Assembly (NCBI GenBank): GCA_934215545.1
Contig: CAKQAD010000025.1
Coordinates: 1 to 20,288 of the forward strand
DNA from: an uncultured Prevotella sp.
GTDB lineage: Bacteria > Bacteroidota > Bacteroidia > Bacteroidales > Bacteroidaceae
Reading direction: 5' to 3'
Length of the DNA: 20,288 bases
Shown here: piece by piece, positions 15,777-20,288 of the stretch
Layout: every line of letters starts with the position of its first letter
How positions within the stretch are numbered: the first letter of the stretch is position 1
Program-made: the position numbers and the translations under genes
The notes under the pieces: generated by a model
Database searches by the model: none
Told to the model about the DNA's origin: nothing
What the model saw: only the letters and a program-made list of their open reading frames with translations

Positions 15777-17855
15777 TCATGCCTTATGCTCTTCGAGCAA
15801 CTGCTCCAGCCTTACTATCTCATCTCGATATTGTGCAGCCTGCAAGAAATCGAGGTTCTTTGCAGCCTCCTTCATCAACTGCTTGGTGTTTTCTATGCTC
15901 CGCTCCAGCTGCGCCTTAGTCATGCGCTCCACCACAGGATCAGCCACATAAGCATATTCATCGGGTTCGATATACGGCTTATACTTGGCAGCAGCGGCAG
16001 GCGCTGAAGCACCCCCTTTAAGCCCTGCCACAGCCTGTTGCTTACCAGTGACAGCTGCCGATGCTGATGCCAGCGAATCCTTTATATCCTTATGTATCTG
16101 TTGCGGTGTGATGCCATGCTCTTCATTATATTGCAACTGTATTTGGCGGCGGCGTGCCGTTTCGTCGATGGTTCGCTGCATGCTTTCTGTCACATTGTCG
16201 GCATACATTATCACCTTTCCGTTGACATTTCTTGCGGCACGTCCTGCCGTCTGCGTCAGCGAGCGATGGCTCCGCAAAAAGCCCTCTTTATCGGCATCAA
16301 GAATTGCAACGAGCGACACTTCAGGCAAGTCAAGACCCTCACGAAGTAGGTTTACACCTACAAGCACATCATACACACCGGCACGCAAATCGTTCATTAT
16401 CTGCACACGGTCGAGCGTGGCAACATCGCTGTGAATGTAGTTGGCACGCACATCATGTTTAAGCAGATATTCGGTCAACTCCTCAGCCATGCGCTTTGTG
16501 AGTGTGGTTACGAGTGTTCGCTCGCCATGCTCACAACGCAGCAATATCTCTTCGAGCAGATCGTCGATTTGATTCTCGCTTGGTCTGACCTCAATTATCG
16601 GGTCGAGCAATCCTGTAGGACGTATTATCTGCTCCACCACAACACCCTCAGCCTGCTGCATTTCAAAGTCGGCAGGAGTTGCCGACACATACACCACCTG
16701 ATTTACCATGTTCATAAACTCGTCGAACTGCAATGGGCGGTTGTCGAAGGCGGCAGGCAGACGGAAGCCATACTCCACCAAGTTGCGCTTTCTGGCACGG
16801 TCGCCCCCATACATGGCACCAATCTGTGGCACACTCACATGGCTCTCGTCAACAAACATCAAATAGTCTTTCGGGAAGAAATCGAGCAGACAATATGGTC
16901 GTTGACCTGGCTCGCGGCCATCGAAATAGCGCGAATAATTCTCTATTCCCGAGCAATGCCCGAGCTCCTTTATCATCTCCATGTCATACTCCACACGCTC
17001 CTTAATACGCTGTGCCCGAATATGGTCGCCAATCTCCTCGAAAAAGTCTATTTGCTTCAGCAGATCGTCCTGTATCATGCTTATTGCAGCATGTGTCTGC
17101 TCCTTTGATGTCACGAAGAGATTGGCAGGATATATCTGATACTCCTCAAACGAATTCAAGCGGCGGAAGGTGTCGCTATCAACCTCTTCAATAGAGTCTA
17201 TCTCGTCATCCCACCACGTCACCCTAAGCACGTTGTCGCTATAAGCCATAAAGATGTCAACCGTGTCGCCCTTCACACGAAAACAGCCACGCATGGGCTC
17301 AATGTCGTTGCGCAAATAAAGCGCATCAACAAGCTTACGCAAGAATTCATTGCGCTCTATACGCTCACCACGCTTTATGGATATAATGCTACCCTTCATT
17401 GCCGTAGGTCCGCCCATACCATAGATACACGACACCGACGACACCACCACTACATCCTTTCTGCCCGACAGCAAAGCACTGACAGCCGAGAGTCGCAGCT
17501 TGTCTATATCTTCATTTATGGCAAGGTCTTTCTCTATATAAGTGTCCGACGATGGCAGATAAGCCTCTGGCTGATAATAGTCGTAGTAAGATACATAATA
17601 CTCCACCGCATTGTCCGGGAAAAAGCCCTTCATCTCCTCATAAAGCTGTGCAGCAAGGGTTTTGTTGTGGCTCAATATCAGCGTTGGCTTACCAATGTTT
17701 GCAATGACATTAGCCATTGTAAATGTCTTGCCCGAGCCCGTAACACCCAGCAACACCTGGGCATGGTCGCCCCGCCTAATTCCATCGGTGAGCTGCTTAA
17801 TGGCTTGCGGCTGATCGCCAGTGGGCTGATATTCAGAGGTTATCTTAAAATCCAT
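15777..17855 (-). CDS. uvrB: UvrABC system protein B
   Basis: A 692-aa damage-recognition helicase-like subunit of nucleotide excision repair, acting with UvrA and UvrC in the cytoplasm. Walker A is GVTGSGKT (37-44). The beta-hairpin region with [21 protein letters not shown] follows near 90-110, the DESHVSVPQ helicase motif near 340, and the second RecA-like domain carries [26 protein letters not shown] and QTAGRAARN. The UVR domain ([36 protein letters not shown]) ends the protein and contacts UvrC. The ATG at 17853-17855 gives [16 protein letters not shown], the normal N-terminus; a TTG three codons upstream is less likely. An alanine-rich linker precedes the UVR domain. It diverges from bamD. 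A weak minus-strand -7-like TATTTTTG lies at 18002-18009, without a matched -33. Confidence 0.97.
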   Translation of the reverse strand: MDFKITSEYQPTGDQPQAIKQLTDGIRRGDHAQVLLGVTGSGKTFTMANVIANIGKPTLILSHNKTLAAQLYEEMKGFFPDNAVEYYVSYYDYYQPEAYLPSSDTYIEKDLAINEDIDKLRLSAVSALLSGRKDVVVVSSVSCIYGMGGPTAMKGSIISIKRGERIERNEFLRKLVDALYLRNDIEPMRGCFRVKGDTVDIFMAYSDNVLRVTWWDDEIDSIEEVDSDTFRRLNSFEEYQIYPANLFVTSKEQTHAAISMIQDDLLKQIDFFEEIGDHIRAQRIKERVEYDMEMIKELGHCSGIENYSRYFDGREPGQRPYCLLDFFPKDYLMFVDESHVSVPQIGAMYGGDRARKRNLVEYGFRLPAAFDNRPLQFDEFMNMVNQVVYVSATPADFEMQQAEGVVVEQIIRPTGLLDPIIEVRPSENQIDDLLEEILLRCEHGERTLVTTLTKRMAEELTEYLLKHDVRANYIHSDVATLDRVQIMNDLRAGVYDVLVGVNLLREGLDLPEVSLVAILDADKEGFLRSHRSLTQTAGRAARNVNGKVIMYADNVTESMQRTIDETARRRQIQLQYNEEHGITPQQIHKDIKDSLASASAAVTGKQQAVAGLKGGASAPAAAAKYKPYIEPDEYAYVADPVVERMTKAQLERSIENTKQLMKEAAKNLDFLQAAQYRDEIVRLEQLLEEHKA

Positions 17856-18080
17856 AAAATACAATCAAAAGCAATATCTAATTCAAAAATTCTTGAAAGC
17901 AAATAAAATCGATGTAGCACACACAGCCATATTGACATACAATCAAGAAGCAATGATAAATAATCAAAACATGGCATGCATAATAGCGCAATTTCGTTTT
18001 ACAAAAATAAGAAATTAACAGCAAACAGTCCTCTATTTATCATTAATTAATATCTATTTAAAACTTTCAATAAGTAATGT

Positions 18081-18112
18081 TTTGCAGATACAAAGATAAT
18101 GTGTATTTTTGC
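18081..18112 (+). promoter_or_regulatory. Promoter for the bamD-rpoZ-DUF4293 operon
   Basis: TTTG (18081-18084), 19 bp, TATTTTTGC (18104-18112) match the Bacteroidota consensus. Start would be near 18119, only about a dozen bases before the bamD ATG at 18131. This rules against the in-frame upstream ATG at 18077, which lies before the promoter. Confidence 0.75.
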
Positions 18113-18130
18113 ATCTCAAAACCAACAGTT

Positions 18131-18955
18131 ATGAAGAAATTAATTTCCGCTGTGATTCTGTCGGCATTGTTATTTACAAGTTGTGCCAACGAATTCAATA
18201 AGGTTTACAAGACCAACGACTACGCTTATAAATACGAATATGCCAAGGAGTGTTTTGTTAAAGGCAAATATACCAGAGCCTCAACACTGCTGCAGACTCT
18301 TGTAACCATGCAGAAGGGAACGGATAACGCTCAAGAAAGTCTTTACATGCTCGCCATGTCCGAATATAACAGCAAGGACTACGAAGGTGCAGCCACCACA
18401 TTCAAGAAATATTTCGCTTCTTACCCCAAAGGCATGTATGCCGAGGAGGCCGAGTTCTATACTGGTATGAGCCTCTACAAGTGCACACCAGAGCCACGAC
18501 TCGACCAATCGCAAACTGTCAATGCCATAGCAGCATTCCAGGAATACATCGACCTCTATCCCGATGGCAACAAGAAGCCGGAAGCACAGCAGCGCTTGTT
18601 TGAGCTGCAGGATAAGCTTGTGCAGAAAGAATTGCACTCTGCACAACTCTATTACGACCTCGGTCAATACTTTGGCAACTGCACCTATGGTGGCAACAAC
18701 TACGAGGCATGCATCATCACTGCTCAAAATGCACTCAAAGACTATCCCTACTCAAAGCTTCGCGAGCAATTTGCACTGCTGGTGATGAAGAGCAAGTTCA
18801 ACCTTGCCCAACAGAGTGTTGAAGAGAAAAAGCTTGAGCGCATGCAAGATGCAGAAGACGAGTGCTACGGATTTATCAACGAATATCCCGACTCAAAAGA
18901 CAAGGCCACAGCCGAGAAGTTCATCAGCAGATGCAAGTCTTTCACCAAAGACTAA
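18131..18955 (+). CDS. bamD: Outer-membrane assembly lipoprotein BamD
   Basis: A 274-aa lipoprotein of the BAM complex that helps insert beta-barrel proteins, presumably including the porin encoded nearby. The lipoprotein signal peptide runs MKKLISAVILSALLFTSC, with the lipidated Cys18. TPR repeats follow: AYKYEYAKECFVKGKY and STLLQTLV, then QESLYMLAMSEYNSKDYEGAATTFKKYFASYPKG, then the typical EAEFYTGMSLYK and QTVNAIAAFQEYIDLYPDG. The start at 18131 is supported by the lipoprotein signal and by the promoter immediately upstream; an in-frame ATG at 18077 would add a non-signal extension. It is first in an operon with rpoZ and a DUF4293 gene, after a 92-bp gap. Confidence 0.93.
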   Translation: MKKLISAVILSALLFTSCANEFNKVYKTNDYAYKYEYAKECFVKGKYTRASTLLQTLVTMQKGTDNAQESLYMLAMSEYNSKDYEGAATTFKKYFASYPKGMYAEEAEFYTGMSLYKCTPEPRLDQSQTVNAIAAFQEYIDLYPDGNKKPEAQQRLFELQDKLVQKELHSAQLYYDLGQYFGNCTYGGNNYEACIITAQNALKDYPYSKLREQFALLVMKSKFNLAQQSVEEKKLERMQDAEDECYGFINEYPDSKDKATAEKFISRCKSFTKD

Positions 18956-19047
18956 TGTGTAGGACGTCACTTCTCGTACCACTGCTGGCAAGCCACCCCT
19001 AATTTCAAATAGCAAAGAAAATTAGTATACTAAATAAAGAATAGAAA

Positions 19048-19392
19048 ATGGATTATAAAAAGTCAAAAGCTCCGGTCAACACCGTCACACGCAACATCAT
19101 GGACCTGTGCGAGGAAACCGGAAACATCTATGAGAGTGTTGCAATAATCGCCAAGCGCGCCAACCAGATTTCTGTGGAGATTAAGCAAGACCTCAACAAG
19201 AAGTTGGCTGAATTTGCCTCTTACAACGACTCACTCGAGGAAGTGTTTGAGAATCGTGAACAGATAGAAATCTCTCGCTACTACGAGAAGCTCCCTAAAC
19301 CAACCCTTCTCGCTACAGAAGAGTTCATCGAGGGCAATGTGTACTACCGCGACCCATCGCAGGACAACAAGGACCAGGAACAACAGGCCTAA
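19048..19392 (+). CDS. rpoZ: RNA polymerase omega subunit, Bacteroidota form (RpoZ)
   Basis: A 114-aa protein that closely resembles the proteins annotated as omega in Bacteroidales: MDYKKSKAPVNTVTRN, then MDLCEETGNIYESVAIIAKRANQISVEIKQDLNKKL, FASYNDSLEEVFENREQIEISRYYEKLPKPTL. The AIIAKRANQIS segment is the omega core (compare KRARQL in proteobacterial omega), followed by a lineage-specific tail. Omega helps fold and retain the beta' subunit of RNA polymerase. An A-rich stretch precedes the ATG, as is usual where Shine-Dalgarno sites are rare. The next gene begins 4 nt after its stop. Placement behind bamD appears to be a conserved Bacteroidota arrangement. Confidence 0.9.
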   Translation: MDYKKSKAPVNTVTRNIMDLCEETGNIYESVAIIAKRANQISVEIKQDLNKKLAEFASYNDSLEEVFENREQIEISRYYEKLPKPTLLATEEFIEGNVYYRDPSQDNKDQEQQA

Positions 19393-19396
19393 CATT

Positions 19397-19849
19397 ATGA
19401 TACAGCGCAAGCAATCAGTATTCCTATTGCTGGCATTCATAGCATCAGCAGTATGCCTGGCAATGCCACTTGGCAGCTTTGAGCCACAGGCCATGGGTGT
19501 CGACTTCAAGATGTACAATCTCTTGGTTACACTTGGCAGTGGTCCCGACTACTCTGTGTGCGGACTTTTCGGTTTGCTGAGCATCAGCAGCATCATAAGT
19601 TTAGCCACTATCTTCATGTATAAAAACCGCAAGCTGCAGGCACGTTTCTGTGTTATCAACCTATTCGTGCTCATAGCATGGTATATAGTGTTTGGCGCCA
19701 TGACACGCAACGTAATGTCTGCCGACACCACTTTCCACATATCATTTGCGGCCTGCTTGCCTGCTGTAAGCACCATACTCAACTTCATGGCGCGTGCAGG
19801 CATCATACACGACGAAAATCTGGTGAAAGCAGCCGACAGAATAAGATAG
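19397..19849 (+). CDS. DUF4293-like membrane protein
   Basis: A 150-aa integral membrane protein with four predicted helices at about 7-24, 55-75, 83-102 and 113-130, and a short charged cytoplasmic tail (ADRIR). It starts MIQRKQSVFLLLAF, the typical opening of the Bacteroidota DUF4293 family. The ATG lies 4 nt after the rpoZ stop, so the two are translationally close and cotranscribed. Function is unknown; the operon with bamD and rpoZ gives no direct clue. A terminator follows at 19915-19951, which closes the operon. Confidence 0.82.
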   Translation: MIQRKQSVFLLLAFIASAVCLAMPLGSFEPQAMGVDFKMYNLLVTLGSGPDYSVCGLFGLLSISSIISLATIFMYKNRKLQARFCVINLFVLIAWYIVFGAMTRNVMSADTTFHISFAACLPAVSTILNFMARAGIIHDENLVKAADRIR

Positions 19850-19914
19850 CATATCAATCCTTTACACAACACACATTATTGTGCAAAGGAACAAAACATT
19901 GGTATAAACATTCG

Positions 19915-19951
19915 AGTTGGAGTTGGAGGCATTACGCCTCCAGCTCCAACT
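19915..19951 (+). terminator. Terminator after the bamD-rpoZ-DUF4293 operon
   Basis: AGTTGGAGTTGGAGGC (19915-19930) pairs with GCCTCCAGCTCCAACT (19936-19951) with one G-T wobble around a 5-nt loop. TTCATTTATA follows, a modest U tail. Confidence 0.8.
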
Positions 19952-19962
19952 TCATTTATATG

Positions 19963-20012
19963 CCCATATATGGGATATACATTATACATTATACATTATA
20001 CATTATACATTA
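19963..20012. repeat. 12-bp palindrome and heptamer tandem array
   Basis: CCCATATATGGG (19963-19974) is a perfect palindrome. It is followed by five exact tandem copies of TACATTA (19978-20012) and a decayed end (TTATATATA). The array is non-coding and lies between the operon terminator and the tRNA-Ser promoter. Confidence 0.9.
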
Positions 20013-20081
20013 TTATATATACGACATACAATGTATTATACCTAACAAGACGAGGGTCAAACAGCCTTACCACACAAAAAA

Positions 20082-20107
20082 ACGGCTTTAAATGCAAAAA
20101 AAGCCGT
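20082..20107. terminator. Hairpin between the heptamer array and the tRNA promoter
   Basis: ACGGCTTT (20082-20089) is exactly complementary to AAAGCCGT (20100-20107). An A run precedes the stem, so it fits a minus-strand terminator better than a plus-strand one; no minus-strand gene is visible ahead of it in this window. Confidence 0.4.
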
Positions 20108-20113
20108 GAATAT

Positions 20114-20145
20114 TTTGTAGTATCAATAAAAAACGCTACCTTTGC
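20114..20145 (+). promoter_or_regulatory. Promoter for tRNA-Ser
   Basis: TTTG (20114-20117), 19 bp, TACCTTTGC (20137-20145) match the Bacteroidota consensus. The start would be near 20152, about 65 bp before the mature tRNA 5' end. Confidence 0.78.
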
Positions 20146-20216
20146 ACCCGCAAATAAGCAAGACGATTAAACAAATCGCAGCAAAAGCCGACCTGCCTAT
20201 TAAGCATCCAATTATT

Positions 20217-20288
20217 GGAGAGATGGTAGAGTGGTCGATTACAACGGTCTTGAAAACCGTCGTACCGAGAGGTACCGGGGGTTCGAAT
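20217..20288 (+). tRNA. tRNA-Ser (anticodon UGA), 3' end cut off by the window
   Basis: The sequence starts GGAGAGAT (acceptor strand). The anticodon stem ACGGT (20244-20248) pairs with ACCGT (20256-20260) and encloses the loop CTTGAAA, giving anticodon TGA at 20251-20253. A long variable arm (GTACC-GAGA-GGTAC) is diagnostic of a class II tRNA, here serine. The window ends in the T loop (GGTTCGAAT); the 3' acceptor strand is missing. It decodes UCA and related serine codons. Confidence 0.95.

Noticed and set aside
18077..18130. Upstream in-frame ATG for bamD
   Set aside because: It lies before the predicted promoter -33 element and would place a non-signal extension in front of a clear lipoprotein signal peptide.
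19978..20012. Heptamer array considered as a CRISPR array or plasmid-type iteron origin
   Set aside because: There are no spacers between the 7-bp units, no cas genes, and no replication initiator gene nearby.

Overview
This is chromosomal DNA of a Bacteroidales bacterium, most likely Prevotella or a close relative. The main reasons are: (i) Bacteroidota-type promoters (TTG, 19-20 bp, TAnnTTTG) recur upstream of genes, while Shine-Dalgarno sites are not evident; (ii) a Porin_10-type outer-membrane protein, the Bacteroidota form of RpoZ and a DUF4293-like membrane protein are present; (iii) pyruvate:ferredoxin oxidoreductase and MenA suggest an anaerobe that uses menaquinone. The species is inference; no 16S or other marker is available.

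Layout. 1-663 is the 3' end of pyruvate:ferredoxin oxidoreductase (nifJ), followed by a structured tail and a terminator. A good promoter at 858-889 leads into a large modular inverted repeat (894-1124) and then murQ. A Sel1-repeat protein (minus) and a BaiN/HI0933-type flavoprotein (plus) diverge from 2708-3008. 4439-7915 (minus) holds a probable two-peptidase operon: an exported Dcp-like M3 metallopeptidase, then an M18 aminopeptidase. 8145-10831 (plus) is a dTDP-L-rhamnose cluster, rfbC-rfbD-rfbB, without rfbA. An HD-domain hydrolase (minus) and menA (plus) diverge from overlapping promoters. 12941-15614 (minus) carries a small two-helix membrane protein followed by a putative porin, and uvrB lies upstream on the same strand. 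18131-19849 (plus) is bamD-rpoZ-DUF4293. The window ends inside a tRNA-Ser(UGA) gene with its own promoter.

The coding content is mostly ordinary housekeeping and envelope functions: peptidoglycan recycling (MurQ), outer-membrane assembly (BamD), a porin, rhamnose for surface polysaccharide, quinone synthesis, DNA repair and peptide breakdown. I see no CRISPR array, phage module, insertion sequence, toxin-antitoxin pair, defence island or other new multi-gene system. What stands out is non-coding: a dispersed palindromic element built on AATCGGTCATTAGA occurs three times, each time between convergent genes; a modular GC-palindrome array fills the untranslated leader of murQ; and two divergent promoter pairs overlap physically.
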